From assembly GCA_004293675.1 (NCBI GenBank), contig READ01000027.1, positions 1 to 62,528 of the forward strand: a DNA stretch of 62,528 nucleotides, given 5' to 3'. The notes beneath the pieces were generated by a model. It made no database searches and was not told the origin of the DNA. It saw only the letters and a program-made list of their open reading frames with translations. The translations under genes and the position numbers were made by a program. Positions 54,694 through 62,528 of the stretch are shown here, piece after piece. This DNA is from Betaproteobacteria bacterium. GTDB taxonomy: Bacteria > Pseudomonadota > Gammaproteobacteria > Burkholderiales > Casimicrobiaceae. Within the stretch, counting starts at the first letter, position 1; the number at the start of each line of letters is the position of its first letter.

Positions 54694-55938
54694 CTACTCA
54701 TCCGTCAAATCACCACGCAGCTCGCGAATCGCCGCAATTCTCGCCTCTCGCACCGCGCCAGCAATCCGCTCCGGCGTTGCAGAGAGCGCACTCGCCACCG
54801 CGCCCGCATCGACCGACTGCATCGCCGCCAACGCGTTCATCGCATCCATTCGTTCAGCATAGGCAACACCAGCGCTCTCCGGTAAACCAACCGCGCGACG
54901 CGACGACTTATCGGCCTCGCACGCATCCAGAACTTGTACGAATCGTTCGGGCCGGCGAATCGCATCACAGCGCATCAACACGTCATGCACCGTCGCCGGA
55001 CGCATCGCTGCGAGCTTGCCCAAATTGCCGTGTTCCGCTGCAACGATTCGCGCCAAATCCGCGACATCACGCTGCACTTTCCAGCGCGCCGAGAGCGCTT
55101 CAACGTGCATCACGCTGCGCACTTCATGGCCGTGATGCGCGGGCCAAGTCGCTGCTGGCGAATCGCCCTTCCCGAGATCATGGGTGAGCGCAGCAAAGCG
55201 CGTCGCCAATGGCCAACCCTTGGCGGCTGCGTAATCAACGACCTGCATGATGTGAATGCCCGTATCAATTTCGGGATGCCATTTTTCTGGCTGCGGGACA
55301 CCCCACAAACGATTGAGCTCAGGCGACAACACCGCAAGCGCTCCGCATTCACGAAGCAAATCAAACATTTTTGATGGCTGCGCCTCCATCAAACCTCGTG
55401 AGACTTCTTGCCAAACCCGCTCGGGCACCAGCTCCGCAATTTCGCCCTGATCTACCAGCGCTTTGCACAACGCCATCGTCTCAGGCGCTACATGAAACTC
55501 AGTAAACCGCGCCGCGAATCTCGCAAGCCGAAGCACTCGAAGCGGGTCCTCGGCAAACGCATCACTCACGTGCCGCAGCGTTTTCGAAGCAAGATCGCGC
55601 TGTCCGCCATATGGATCAACCACCGCACCGCTCTCATCAAGCGCCATCGCATTGATCGTCAAATCACGACGCTGTAAATCCTCTTCCAGCGTCACGTCTA
55701 TCGACGTGTGAAACGTAAAGCCCGTGTAGCCGCGTCCACTCTTGCGCTCCGTGCGCGCAAGAGCATATTCCTCATTTGTGACCGGATGCAAGAACACCGG
55801 GAAATCTTTGCCAACCGGCATGAAGCCCGCCACAGTCATTTGCTCGGGCGTTGCTCCCACCACCACATAGTCGCGATCCACCGAGGCCAAGCCCAAGAGC
55901 TTGTCCCGCACGCTGCCGCCGACTTGATAGGTTTTCAT
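54694..55938 (-). CDS. cca: CCA-adding tRNA nucleotidyltransferase with HD domain
   Basis: The 414 aa enzyme adds or repairs the CCA end of tRNAs. QVGGSVRDKLLG and DRDYVVVGATPEQM carry the GGSxxR and DxD motifs, and RRDLTINAMALDESG is the conserved motif B. DPLRVLRLARFAARF is part of the neck. The C-terminal HD domain (LTHDLGKGDSP) should give phosphatase/phosphodiesterase activity as in E. coli Cca. It reads away from the toxin-antitoxin pair start but on the same strand, 5 bp downstream. Confidence 0.95.
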   Translation of the reverse strand: MKTYQVGGSVRDKLLGLASVDRDYVVVGATPEQMTVAGFMPVGKDFPVFLHPVTNEEYALARTERKSGRGYTGFTFHTSIDVTLEEDLQRRDLTINAMALDESGAVVDPYGGQRDLASKTLRHVSDAFAEDPLRVLRLARFAARFTEFHVAPETMALCKALVDQGEIAELVPERVWQEVSRGLMEAQPSKMFDLLRECGALAVLSPELNRLWGVPQPEKWHPEIDTGIHIMQVVDYAAAKGWPLATRFAALTHDLGKGDSPAATWPAHHGHEVRSVMHVEALSARWKVQRDVADLARIVAAEHGNLGKLAAMRPATVHDVLMRCDAIRRPERFVQVLDACEADKSSRRAVGLPESAGVAYAERMDAMNALAAMQSVDAGAVASALSATPERIAGAVREARIAAIRELRGDLTDE

Positions 55939-55943
55939 GAATG

Positions 55944-56339
55944 CTACTGACCTTTAAGCGAAACAGCAGTTCGTGGAAAGGCTTTGATTAACTTCGCATC
56001 CATCGTCACCAGCTTCGTTCCGAGCTTTAACGCCAGCGCGACAAACTCGCAGTCATAGGCGGAACAGTCGCTTGCGCGCACAAGCTCCAACACACTGTCT
56101 GACTCAATCTGATCTTCACCTTCCGACAACAAGCTTTCCGCCTCACACTGAAGCGCGAGCATTTGGTCGAATGAGATCGCTTTGCGGCGCAAGTAGCCCG
56201 CGAGGATGTTTCGGAACTCGCTCCGCCAAAGCAACGGCGCAGCCCAGTTTGCGTCGTGCTCATACAGCGCCTCCGCGGCGGCGGTGTGGGCCCCCGGCAA
56301 AAACAGATAGGCAATGACGTTGGTGTCGACAACGATCAT
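55944..56339 (-). CDS. PIN-domain toxin (VapC family)
   Basis: A 131 aa PIN ribonuclease. The first acidic residue is in MIVVDTNVIAYLFLPG, the second in the WRSEFRNILAGYL helix, and the last group is in DCSAYDCEFVALALKLGTKL and TMDAKLIKAFP. This is a complete set of PIN acidic residues. It overlaps the antitoxin gene by 4 bp (ATGA), the usual TA arrangement. Confidence 0.9.
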   Translation of the reverse strand: MIVVDTNVIAYLFLPGAHTAAAEALYEHDANWAAPLLWRSEFRNILAGYLRRKAISFDQMLALQCEAESLLSEGEDQIESDSVLELVRASDCSAYDCEFVALALKLGTKLVTMDAKLIKAFPRTAVSLKGQ

Positions 56340-56581
56340 GCGCGCCCTTGTCGCTTCAATGCGCCGAGCGTACGCTCGTTTGCCGTAACACCACCGAGTG
56401 ACGCGCGTAGCTCCACGATTCGACTCAGGCGTTGGGCTTGCCCCGTTCGCTGTGGCAACAGCACTTCCTCCAATCGAACAATAGCCTCGCTGTTAAGACT
56501 GCGCCGATTAAGCTCAGCAGAGGCCTTGAGGCGCTGATAGACGTCATCGGGAATGTTTTTTAGCGTGATGGTGGTGGGCAT
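56336..56581 (-). CDS. FitA/VapB-type antitoxin
   Basis: An 81 aa protein with an N-terminal ribbon-helix-helix (TITLKNIPDDVYQRLKASAE then LNRRSLNSEAI) like FitA, and a C-terminal toxin-binding tail. The start at 56581 gives MPTTITLKN; the frame to 56653 is not conserved. It probably binds its own promoter in the 148 bp gap before the divergent ada-alkA gene. Confidence 0.88.
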   Translation of the reverse strand: MPTTITLKNIPDDVYQRLKASAELNRRSLNSEAIVRLEEVLLPQRTGQAQRLSRIVELRASLGGVTANERTLGALKRQGRA

Positions 56582-56729
56582 GGCAATCCTTCTCGTTGAA
56601 ACCATTATGGTGTCGAATCGGTTGCCGGTCAAGTCCATTGACGAACAATCCATCTTGGATGTGTCAACTCAGCAATACATGTCCGAAAACGGCGAATACC
56701 AAAGTCTGCAGCGCACTACACTGTGCCCT

Positions 56730-58205
56730 ATGGAACTCACCCCTACCGCCTGCTACCAAGCCATGAAAGCGCACGACGCGCGATTCGATGGGAGGTTTTT
56801 TGTTGGCGTGACTTCGACCAAAATTTACTGCCGACCGATCTGTCGGGTTCGAATTCCTTTGCTCAAAAACTGCACCTTTCATCCGAGTGCGGCGGCGGCG
56901 GAGGTGGCTGGGTTTCGGCCTTGTTTGAAGTGTCGGCCCGAGTTGGCGCCGGGGTTTGCGGCGACTGAGGCTTCGGCGAAGTTGGCGCGAGCGGCAGCGC
57001 GGATGATTGAAGATGGCGTGGCCAATGAGCTTGATCTGGTTTTGCTCGCTAAAAAAGTGGGCGTGACGGATCGGCATCTGCGGCGCATCTTTTCCGATGA
57101 GTTTGGTGTGTCGCCGGTTCAGTTTGCGCAGACGCAGAGGCTTCTGCTCGCAAAGCGCTTGATGACCGACACAACAATGAACGTGACCGACGTTGCCTTT
57201 GCGAGTGGATTTTCTAGCGTGCGGCGAATGAACACGCTGTTTGCGGAGCGCTACGGATTTGCGCCGACGCGTTTGCGCAAAGACGTGGGTGACGAAGCCG
57301 TCTCTCGTGCCGACGTTCCGAAGTTTTTTACGTTCTTTTTGACCTACCGGCCGCCGTACGATTGGACGACGATTCTCGCGTTTCTTGAGAAGCGGGCCAT
57401 TCCGAATGTGGAGTCGGTGGTCGGCGATGAGTACCGTCGCATCTTACGAGTGCGGCGTGTCGGGCATGTCGACATAACGAGCTGGATTCGCGTGCGGAAT
57501 ATGCCGAAGAAGTGCGCGCTCGAAGTCACACTCTCGCCCACGTTCGCCAGAGCTCTGCCGCAGGTGCTCGCAACCGTGAAGCGGGTGTTTGATTTGCACG
57601 CCGATCCCGTCGAAATCAGCGACGCACTTGGAGCACTGGCGATTGACAACAGAGGCTTGCGATTGCCCGGCGCATTCGACGGTTTTGAGCTTGCGGTGCG
57701 TGCGGCGCTTGGTCAGCAGGTAACAGTGAAAGCAGCGCGCACGCTTGCAACACGATTCGTTGCAGCGCATGGTGAGGCGATTGCCCTTAGGGACGCGCCG
57801 CCGTTCGACGACTTGAGCTATGCGTTTCCAACGGCAGAGAAAGTGGCAAGCCTTACGCAAGACGATATTGCGAAGCTTGGCATCGTGTCGGCACGTGCCA
57901 ACGCAATCATCGCGATTGCGCAGAAAGCCGCGGCGGGCGAATTGGATTTGTCGCTTGATGCAACGGTTGAGAAAGCAATTGTCGCGTTGCAGACGGTCAA
58001 AGGCATCGGCCCCTGGACGGCACACTACATCGCCATGCGAGCGTTGTCGTGGCCGGATGCGTTTCCGCCGCAGGATGTGGCCATTTTGAATGCGCTCAAA
58101 TTGCCGAATTCGAAAGCCGGTCAACGCGAGGCCGATGCGCTGGCTGAGGCGTGGCGGCCCTGGCGAAGTTATGCGGTGATGCATTTGTGGCGCTCACTCG
58201 AATGA
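56730..58205 (+). CDS. Ada–AlkA fusion: methyl-phosphotriester sensor, AraC-type DNA binding and 3-methyladenine glycosylase
   Basis: A 491 aa alkylation-repair regulator and enzyme. The N-terminal Ada zinc domain has Cys34 (YCRPIC, methyl acceptor), Cys38, Cys65 and Cys68 (CLKC). Residues about 85-190 form an AraC-type HTH (VTDRHLRRIFSDEFGVSPVQ; VAFASGFSSVRRMNTLF). The AlkA part follows: an N-terminal domain from FFLTYRPPYDWTTIL, then HhH-GPD with ALGQQVTVKAARTLATR and VKGIGPWTAHYIAMRAL and a late Asp in FPPQDVAILNAL. The O6-methylguanine transferase domain is not included but is encoded by the next gene. The ATG at 56730 was chosen because the domain starts there. Confidence 0.92.
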   Translation: MELTPTACYQAMKAHDARFDGRFFVGVTSTKIYCRPICRVRIPLLKNCTFHPSAAAAEVAGFRPCLKCRPELAPGFAATEASAKLARAAARMIEDGVANELDLVLLAKKVGVTDRHLRRIFSDEFGVSPVQFAQTQRLLLAKRLMTDTTMNVTDVAFASGFSSVRRMNTLFAERYGFAPTRLRKDVGDEAVSRADVPKFFTFFLTYRPPYDWTTILAFLEKRAIPNVESVVGDEYRRILRVRRVGHVDITSWIRVRNMPKKCALEVTLSPTFARALPQVLATVKRVFDLHADPVEISDALGALAIDNRGLRLPGAFDGFELAVRAALGQQVTVKAARTLATRFVAAHGEAIALRDAPPFDDLSYAFPTAEKVASLTQDDIAKLGIVSARANAIIAIAQKAAAGELDLSLDATVEKAIVALQTVKGIGPWTAHYIAMRALSWPDAFPPQDVAILNALKLPNSKAGQREADALAEAWRPWRSYAVMHLWRSLE

Positions 58206-58227
58206 CGGGCAACCATCCCCACCCTAG

Positions 58228-58250
58228 CCCTCCCCTTGAAGGGGAGGGGA
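58228..58250. repeat. GC-rich palindromic repeat between ada-alkA and ogt
   Basis: CCCTCCCCTTGAAGGGGAGGG is a perfect hairpin of the GGGAGAGGG-type family, with CACCCTAG before it. It lies between two genes likely to be co-transcribed. Confidence 0.65.
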
Positions 58251-58264
58251 CACACGGATCTCTC

Positions 58265-58747
58265 ATGAAGAAATATTTCACCCACTTCGAATCACCACTC
58301 GGCACGATGCTCGCCATCGGCACCGAAACTGCGATCACCGATTTGCATATGGTCAGTGGCAAATACGTGCCGAAGCTCGGTGACGATTGGATCGATTCGC
58401 CGACGCTGCCCGTCTTTTTGCAGTTACGTACTGAGCTCGACGAGTACTTCGAGCGAAAGCGCAAGACGTTCGACGTAGCGCTCGCCCCCGAAGGCACGGC
58501 GTTTCAGCGCGCCGCTTGGGTAGCGCTCACAAAAATTCCGTTTGGACAAACGCGCTCCTACGGTGAGCAAGCGGCTTCTATCGGCAGCCCGAAAGCGGTG
58601 CGTGCGATCGGTGCGGCCAACGGCAAAAATCCCATTGCGATTGTCGTGCCTTGTCATCGCGTGATTGGCGCGAACGGGACGCTCACAGGCTACGCTGGCG
58701 GACTGGACAAAAAGGAATTTTTGCTCAAGCTCGAAGGCATTTTGTGA
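58265..58747 (+). CDS. ogt: Methylated-DNA–protein-cysteine methyltransferase
   Basis: A 160 aa suicide repair protein that takes the methyl group from O6-methylguanine onto its own cysteine. The active site is VVPCHRVIG. GTAFQRAAWVALTKIPFGQT (helix-turn-helix start) and YGEQAASIGSPKAVRAIG are standard. The ATG at 58265 gives MKKYFTHFESPLG; an earlier start would read through the palindromic repeat. Its TGA overlaps the GTG start of the next gene (GTGA). Confidence 0.93.
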   Translation: MKKYFTHFESPLGTMLAIGTETAITDLHMVSGKYVPKLGDDWIDSPTLPVFLQLRTELDEYFERKRKTFDVALAPEGTAFQRAAWVALTKIPFGQTRSYGEQAASIGSPKAVRAIGAANGKNPIAIVVPCHRVIGANGTLTGYAGGLDKKEFLLKLEGIL

Positions 58748-59628
58748 GCCAGCGTGACGCCTTTGATTTCGTTTTGCTCTCAGCGATCTGGGGCACGTCT
58801 TTCTTGTTTATGCGGGTCAGCGCGCCGGAGTTTGGCCCGTTTGCCTTGATTGGACTGCGCGCGGGAATTGCCGCTTGCTGTCTTTTGCCCTTGTTTTTGC
58901 TGCACGAGGGCGTCGCGCCGCTCGCCGCCCATGCGCCCGCGCTCACGACGGTGGGTTTGGTCAATTGCGTCATTCCATTTACCTTGCTCGCCTATGCAGC
59001 CCTGTCGCTGACGGCGGGGTTCACGGCACTGCTCAATGCCACAACGCCGCTGTGGGCCGCCGTCGTCGGCGTGTTTTGGTTGGGCGCGACCTTAACCCGA
59101 CGGCAATGGATCGGACTCGCACTGGGCGTGATCGGGATGGTTGTTTTGACTTGGGGGAAGGTCGATTTCAAGCCCGGTGGTACGGGGTTGGCGGTTGTCG
59201 CCGCACTAATCGCTACGCTTTCGTACGGTTTCTCGAACCATTTCACCAAGAAAAATCTATCGGCGCTATCTCCGTTGGGCGTTGCCGCCGGTAGCCAGGC
59301 GGCCGGCGCGGTGATGATCTTGCCGTTTGCGATCTATTTTTGGCCGGAAACGCCCCCTTCAATGCGGGCGTGGCTAGCAGCAATTTCGCTTGCGGTGTTA
59401 GCGACCGCTTTCGCTTTGGTCCTTTATTTTCGGCTCATTTCGCAGTTAGGCGGGCAAAAAGCATCGGCGGTGACCTTCCTGATTCCGGTATTTGCGGCGG
59501 CTTTTGGTGCCCTATTTTTGGGCGAAGCGGTCACCCTACCAATGTGGACTGGTGGTTTGATCGTAGTAGCGGGAACGGCGCTGATCTTGGGGCTGATCCC
59601 ATCGAAAACGCCGAGGAAGCAGTTATAA
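58744..59628 (+). CDS. DMT-superfamily transporter (EamA family)
   Basis: A 294 aa membrane protein with ten helices and two EamA repeats (FVLLSAIWGTSFLFMRVSAP; ALIATLSYGFSNHFTKKNLS). The GTG start at 58744 overlaps the ogt stop, so the genes are coupled. The stop TAA lies inside the TATAAT box of the rpmH promoter. The substrate is unknown. Confidence 0.87.
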   Translation: MSQRDAFDFVLLSAIWGTSFLFMRVSAPEFGPFALIGLRAGIAACCLLPLFLLHEGVAPLAAHAPALTTVGLVNCVIPFTLLAYAALSLTAGFTALLNATTPLWAAVVGVFWLGATLTRRQWIGLALGVIGMVVLTWGKVDFKPGGTGLAVVAALIATLSYGFSNHFTKKNLSALSPLGVAAGSQAAGAVMILPFAIYFWPETPPSMRAWLAAISLAVLATAFALVLYFRLISQLGGQKASAVTFLIPVFAAAFGALFLGEAVTLPMWTGGLIVVAGTALILGLIPSKTPRKQL

Positions 59629-59629
59629 T
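59602..59629 (+). promoter_or_regulatory. Promoter of the rpmH-rnpA-yidD-yidC operon
   Basis: TATAAT at 59624-59629, a consensus -10 box, with TCGAAA at 59602-59607 as a 4/6 match to -35 and a 16 bp spacer. It lies about 104 bp before the rpmH ATG and overlaps the end of the upstream transporter gene. This leaves a leader of about 95 nt that contains the inverted repeat at 59642/59712. Confidence 0.6.
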
Positions 59630-59641
59630 TCAAGGCTTTTC

Positions 59642-59721
59642 TGCGATTTCTCGCGGATTCTTTCACCTTACCTACGGCGTAGCGGCGAATGTGCCATTGG
59701 GCATTTGTCGCAGAAATCGCA
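59642..59721 (+). promoter_or_regulatory. Inverted repeat in the rpmH leader
   Basis: TGCGATTTCT (59642-59651) and AGAAATCGCA (59712-59721) are perfectly complementary over 10 bp with a 60-base loop. They could fold the leader RNA so that it ends just before the rpmH ribosome site (GAAGAA at 59724). The role is unknown. Confidence 0.45.
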
Positions 59722-59732
59722 CCTGAAGAATT

Positions 59733-59867
59733 ATGAAACGTACATTTCAACCCTCCGTTATTCGTCGTAAGCGCAACCACGGCTTTCGTGCTCGCATGGC
59801 TACCAAAGCCGGTCGCGGCATCATCAATGGCCGTCGCTCAAAGGGCCGCAAGGTTCTCTCAGCTTAG
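59733..59867 (+). CDS. rpmH: 50S ribosomal protein L34
   Basis: A very basic 44 aa protein: [20 protein letters not shown], ending SKGRKVLSA. It is the complete L34. It starts the operon with rnpA 30 bp downstream, the universal bacterial arrangement. dnaA, commonly upstream, is absent. Confidence 0.97.
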   Translation: MKRTFQPSVIRRKRNHGFRARMATKAGRGIINGRRSKGRKVLSA

Positions 59868-59897
59868 TCACAGCACACCATCCCGGCCGCCGATCCC

Positions 59898-60323
59898 GTG
59901 ATCACGGGCGCCGAGTTTCCGCGCGAAGCCCGGCTTTTGCAGCCGGATGACTTTCTGCGCGCGATGAAAACACGTGCTCAGCGCGGTCGTTTTTTGTGGG
60001 TGTATCGCAGAGACGCCGCGTCAAACCTCGGTGTGTTGCCCACGGCATCCACCGCTGGAACAGCGCCTAATCGCCCCCAACTCGGGCTCATGATCGGCAA
60101 GAAAAACGCTCGTACGTCGGTGCTCCGCAATGCGGTGAAACGTCGCTTGCGCGAGCAATTTCGTCTGCGCCAAACCGGCCTTCCGATTCAGCAATACGTC
60201 GTTCGGTTGAGCAGCAGCATCAAGCTTGCCGATGTACCCGCCGTGATTGGCGAATGGACAGCAGCGCTAGATCGCGATGTTTCAAAGCGCCGTTCGCAGC
60301 CATCAGTTTCGGTGCCGGCATGA
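59898..60323 (+). CDS. rnpA: RNase P protein component
   Basis: The 141 aa basic partner of the RNase P RNA encoded at 26441. The family signature RNAVKRRLREQFR is at about residues 75-88, preceded by LGLMIGKKNARTSVLRNA. The start is GTG at 59898. The C-terminus overlaps the yidD start (ATGA). The long insert of about 15 residues with TASTAGTAPNRPQ before the core is a small departure from the family. Confidence 0.94.
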   Translation: MITGAEFPREARLLQPDDFLRAMKTRAQRGRFLWVYRRDAASNLGVLPTASTAGTAPNRPQLGLMIGKKNARTSVLRNAVKRRLREQFRLRQTGLPIQQYVVRLSSSIKLADVPAVIGEWTAALDRDVSKRRSQPSVSVPA

Positions 60324-60616
60324 GCACGATGTGGTCAAACGTCGCCAAGACCGGCGCGCTGGGGCTCATTAAGGCGTATCAATACGGCGTGCGGCCCATG
60401 CTTGGGCAACGTTGTCGCTTCTTTCCCAGCTGCTCTGAATACACCGCCGAAGCGATTGAGCTTCATGGTGTGATCAAAGGCAGCGGCTACGGCGCGATGC
60501 GCCTATGCAAATGTCATCCGTGGCACGAGGGCGGGCTCGATCCGGTGCCGCCAAAACGTAGCGTAGCGCCGGCGACATCCGAATCGGCGCAGTTACCTTC
60601 CACTTTCTCAAAATAA
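60320..60616 (+). CDS. yidD: Membrane protein insertion efficiency factor YidD
   Basis: A 98 aa small protein that assists YidC. The conserved core is RCRFFPSCSEYTAEAI, RLCKCHPWHEGGLDPVP, with four cysteines. The ATG at 60320 starts in the last codons of rnpA, as in many proteobacteria. The C-terminal Ser/Ala tail is variable. yidC starts 46 bp downstream. Confidence 0.92.
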   Translation: MSTMWSNVAKTGALGLIKAYQYGVRPMLGQRCRFFPSCSEYTAEAIELHGVIKGSGYGAMRLCKCHPWHEGGLDPVPPKRSVAPATSESAQLPSTFSK

Positions 60617-60662
60617 AGCCGCTCGCGCAGCTCAACTTCAAGCGAATTACAGCAACGACTTT

Positions 60663-62357
60663 ATGGACTTCCAACGCATCGCCCTCTTCGTCATTTTCTC
60701 CATGTCCGGCGTGTTTTTGTTTCAGGCCTGGCAGAAAGAAAATGCCCCGCCGAAACCGCCCGCTGCGATCTCCGCGCCGGCTGAGAAGAAAGCAGACGGC
60801 ACACCCGCAGCGGTAACCAGTGGCGTACCCGCTGCGGCTGCTTCTACTGCGACCGCTGGCGCACCCGCCGCCGCCGTACCTGCTAGCAACAGCACCGCGC
60901 CCGCAGGCGAAGTCTTCACCGTAAAAACGGATCAAGCGGATTTCCGTATCAACACCGTAGGTGGCGTGATCGAAGAGGTCGCGCTGAAAGAACATCGAGA
61001 CGGCGCGGATAAGTCCAAGCCCTATTTGACGCTGATGAAAAACAAAGACCGTGTGCACATGGCGCAAACGGGCTTGATCGGCGCGGGTTTGCCAAACCAC
61101 AATACCGTCTACACCAAGGTGTCGAGCAACACCGATATGGGCTCGGCAGCAACGCTCGAAGTGCGTTTGTCGGCACCGATCGCAGGCGGTGGCAAAAGCG
61201 ATTTGATCTACACGTTTAAGCGCGACAGCTACGTCGTTGACGTGACCCACGAAATCACCAACGGCAGCGCTCAAGACATCAATCCAACGGCATACTTCCA
61301 GTTCTACCGCGACAGCAAAGTCACTGGCGAGAGCAATGCCATGGTGGGCATCTTCCACGGCCCCGCGGTCTACACAGAAAAAGACAAATACAAAAAGATC
61401 GATTTCAAAGACATCGAAAAAGCCAAAAAGAACTTACATCCCGCAGAGGCCACCGACGGCTGGGTTGCGACCGTTGAGCATTACTTCGTTAACGCGTGGC
61501 TACCCAAAGCGGGCGTAAAGCGCGAGTACTACACCGCCAAAGAAACGGGTGACGCCTACTTAGCAGGTGCGAAGCTCCTGACGGGCGCGATTGCTCCCGG
61601 TGCTACCGCAAAAGTTTCGATGCCATTGCTGACCGGACCACAAGAGCAAGACATGCTCAAGGCCGCAGCACCTGGGCTCGATATCGTCGTTGACTACGGC
61701 ATTTTCAGCTTCCTCGCGGCACCGATGTTCTGGTTGCTGAAATGGTTCCACGGTTTGGTCGCAAACTGGGGCTGGGCGATTGTGCTCTTGACCATTTTGA
61801 TCAAGGCGGTGTTTTACCCGCTCAATCACGCGGCTGGTCGCAGCATGGGCAAGATGAAGCTCGCAGCACCGAAGCTCAAGGAATTGCAAGAGCGCTACGC
61901 GGGCGACAAACTCAAGCTCAATCAAGCGATGATGGAGCTCTACAAAAAGGAAAAGATCAACCCGCTCGGTGGTTGCTTTCCGATCTTGATCCAGATTCCT
62001 GTGTTTATCGCGCTCTATTGGGTGTTGATCGCCGCGGTTGAGCTGCGTCACGCACCCTGGGCGCTGTGGATCAAAGACCTGTCCGCGCCGGATCCGTTTT
62101 TCATCCTGCCGGTTCTGTACGCCATCACCGCCTTCCTGCAATCGAAGTTGCAGCCGCCTGCACCCGGCATGGATCCGATGCAGCAGAAAATTTTGCAGTA
62201 CATGCCAGTGGCGTTTGCGGTGATGTTTATCTTTTTCCCAGCGGGCTTGGTGCTCTACTGGACCGTGTCGAACATTTTGCAAATCGCGCAGCAATGGAAC
62301 ATCAACCGCGTGATGGAAAAAGAGCAAGAAGCGGCCAAGGCGCTGGCGAAGCGTTAA
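60663..62357 (+). CDS. yidC: Membrane protein insertase YidC
   Basis: A 564 aa gram-negative-type YidC: N-terminal helix (IALFVIFSMSGVFLFQAW), Ala/Pro linker, periplasmic beta-domain (about 75-345), then the conserved five-helix core. The core includes VANWGWAIVLLTILIKAVFY, the hydrophilic-groove Arg in GRSMGKMK, PLGGCFPILIQIPVFIALYW and MFIFFPAGLVLYWTVSNIL. It acts alone or with SecYEG. mnmE, the usual next gene, would lie beyond the window edge. Confidence 0.97.
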   Translation: MDFQRIALFVIFSMSGVFLFQAWQKENAPPKPPAAISAPAEKKADGTPAAVTSGVPAAAASTATAGAPAAAVPASNSTAPAGEVFTVKTDQADFRINTVGGVIEEVALKEHRDGADKSKPYLTLMKNKDRVHMAQTGLIGAGLPNHNTVYTKVSSNTDMGSAATLEVRLSAPIAGGGKSDLIYTFKRDSYVVDVTHEITNGSAQDINPTAYFQFYRDSKVTGESNAMVGIFHGPAVYTEKDKYKKIDFKDIEKAKKNLHPAEATDGWVATVEHYFVNAWLPKAGVKREYYTAKETGDAYLAGAKLLTGAIAPGATAKVSMPLLTGPQEQDMLKAAAPGLDIVVDYGIFSFLAAPMFWLLKWFHGLVANWGWAIVLLTILIKAVFYPLNHAAGRSMGKMKLAAPKLKELQERYAGDKLKLNQAMMELYKKEKINPLGGCFPILIQIPVFIALYWVLIAAVELRHAPWALWIKDLSAPDPFFILPVLYAITAFLQSKLQPPAPGMDPMQQKILQYMPVAFAVMFIFFPAGLVLYWTVSNILQIAQQWNINRVMEKEQEAAKALAKR

Positions 62358-62399
62358 CTGAATTCAACGGGCGGTATGGTGGGTCAGTACAGCGTTCGC

Positions 62400-62524
62400 C
62401 CCCGGCCTTCGCCGGGGCAGGCTCTGAGAAGGATATTTGCCCGTGGTTCAAAAGGCGTTTTTGAGAAACAGGGCGGTGACCGGTTTGGCTCCCTCTCCCT
62501 GGGGGAGAGGGTTGGGGTGAGGGA
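62400..62524. repeat. GC-rich palindromes after yidC
   Basis: CCCCGGCCTTCGCCGGGG (62400-62417) is a hairpin with a CTTC loop. A GGGAGAGGG-family copy follows at 62489-62524: CTCCCTCTCCCTGGGGGAGA with GGGTTGGGGTGAGGG. The second matches the copies at 12602, 20856 and 58228. No gene is visible in 62358-62528. Confidence 0.7.
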
Positions 62525-62528
62525 CTTG

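Noticed and set aside
57444-58184. 246-codon minus-strand open frame opposite ada-alkA
   Set aside because: It is Arg/Cys/His-rich shadow sequence of a clear Ada-AlkA gene.
59629-59732. Replication origin next to rpmH
   Set aside because: No cluster of TTATCCACA-type DnaA boxes and no dnaA gene are seen.
60474-61358. 294-codon minus-strand open frame opposite yidC, with 255 codons more at 61560-62327
   Set aside because: Both are opposite a strongly conserved yidC. Their composition (His, Arg, Gln-rich) is that of an antisense shadow, and no motif is seen.

Overview
The window reads as a chromosomal segment of a betaproteobacterium with moderate-to-high G+C. The main reasons are the neighbourhoods rpoZ–spoT, gshB–EIIA(Man)–ptsH, pyrE/xth divergent, dapF–DUF484–xerC, yajC–secD–secF, pilG-H-I-J–chpA and rpmH–rnpA–yidD–yidC, together with -10 boxes of the form TAAAAT. 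I see no plasmid, phage or CRISPR locus and no tRNA or rRNA gene. Most of the content is housekeeping; the unusual material lies in the intergenic DNA and in a few altered enzymes.

Layout. 1-3512 (minus) is a secreted, glycine-rich DUF11-repeat surface protein. It is broken by a frameshift inside a nearly identical tandem repeat and runs off the left edge. A 640 bp AT-rich gap follows. 4154-11678 (plus) carries nudC, a TPR protein and an L,D-transpeptidase that share a C-terminal domain, a periplasmic and a cytosolic cyclophilin, lpxH, an alpha/beta hydrolase, an acetyltransferase and a nitroreductase. 11866-19960 (minus) carries a DedA protein, secF-secD-yajC, ptsH, an EIIA(Man), gshB, a DUF4124 protein and pyrE. 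xth reads away from pyrE and is followed by three tandem minus-strand acetyltransferases bracketed by repeats, an ABC-F protein and a DUF418 membrane protein.

26441-46003: the RNase P RNA gene converges on a complete type IV pilus chemotaxis-like block (pilG, H, I, J, chpA). Next come ilvA, dnaQ, a PP2C phosphatase and a Ser/Thr kinase. rpoZ is followed by a short SpoT homologue that keeps the hydrolase residues but has lost the synthetase. Then come xerC, DUF484 and a DapF homologue in which both catalytic cysteines are serine. 46330-59628: lpxR, a glycosyltransferase, proA, an MsbA-type exporter, an HNH protein, a DMT transporter, an arylformamidase-like hydrolase, cca, a PIN/RHH toxin-antitoxin pair, Ada-AlkA and Ogt repair genes, and a second DMT transporter. 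59733-62357 is the rpmH-rnpA-yidD-yidC operon.

Working together: SecDF-YajC and YidC/YidD handle protein export and membrane insertion. RnpA and the RNase P RNA are both encoded here and form one enzyme. PilG/H/I/J/ChpA should control pilus-driven movement. HPr and EIIA(Man) look like a regulatory PTS without a permease or an adjacent EI. Ada-AlkA and Ogt form an alkylation-repair pair.

The most novel signal is a family of about 100 bp AT-rich intergenic elements at eight places: 3892, 11708, 16321, 18480, 26296, 46189, 50110 and 54583. Each is built from two small GCC–(AT-rich, about 9-12 nt)–GGC modules set 66-69 bp apart, and usually ends in a GATAAAGCTT-like tail. They occur between divergent, convergent and tandem genes alike. 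A second, GC-rich palindrome family (CCCTCTCCC/GGGAGAGGG) also recurs.
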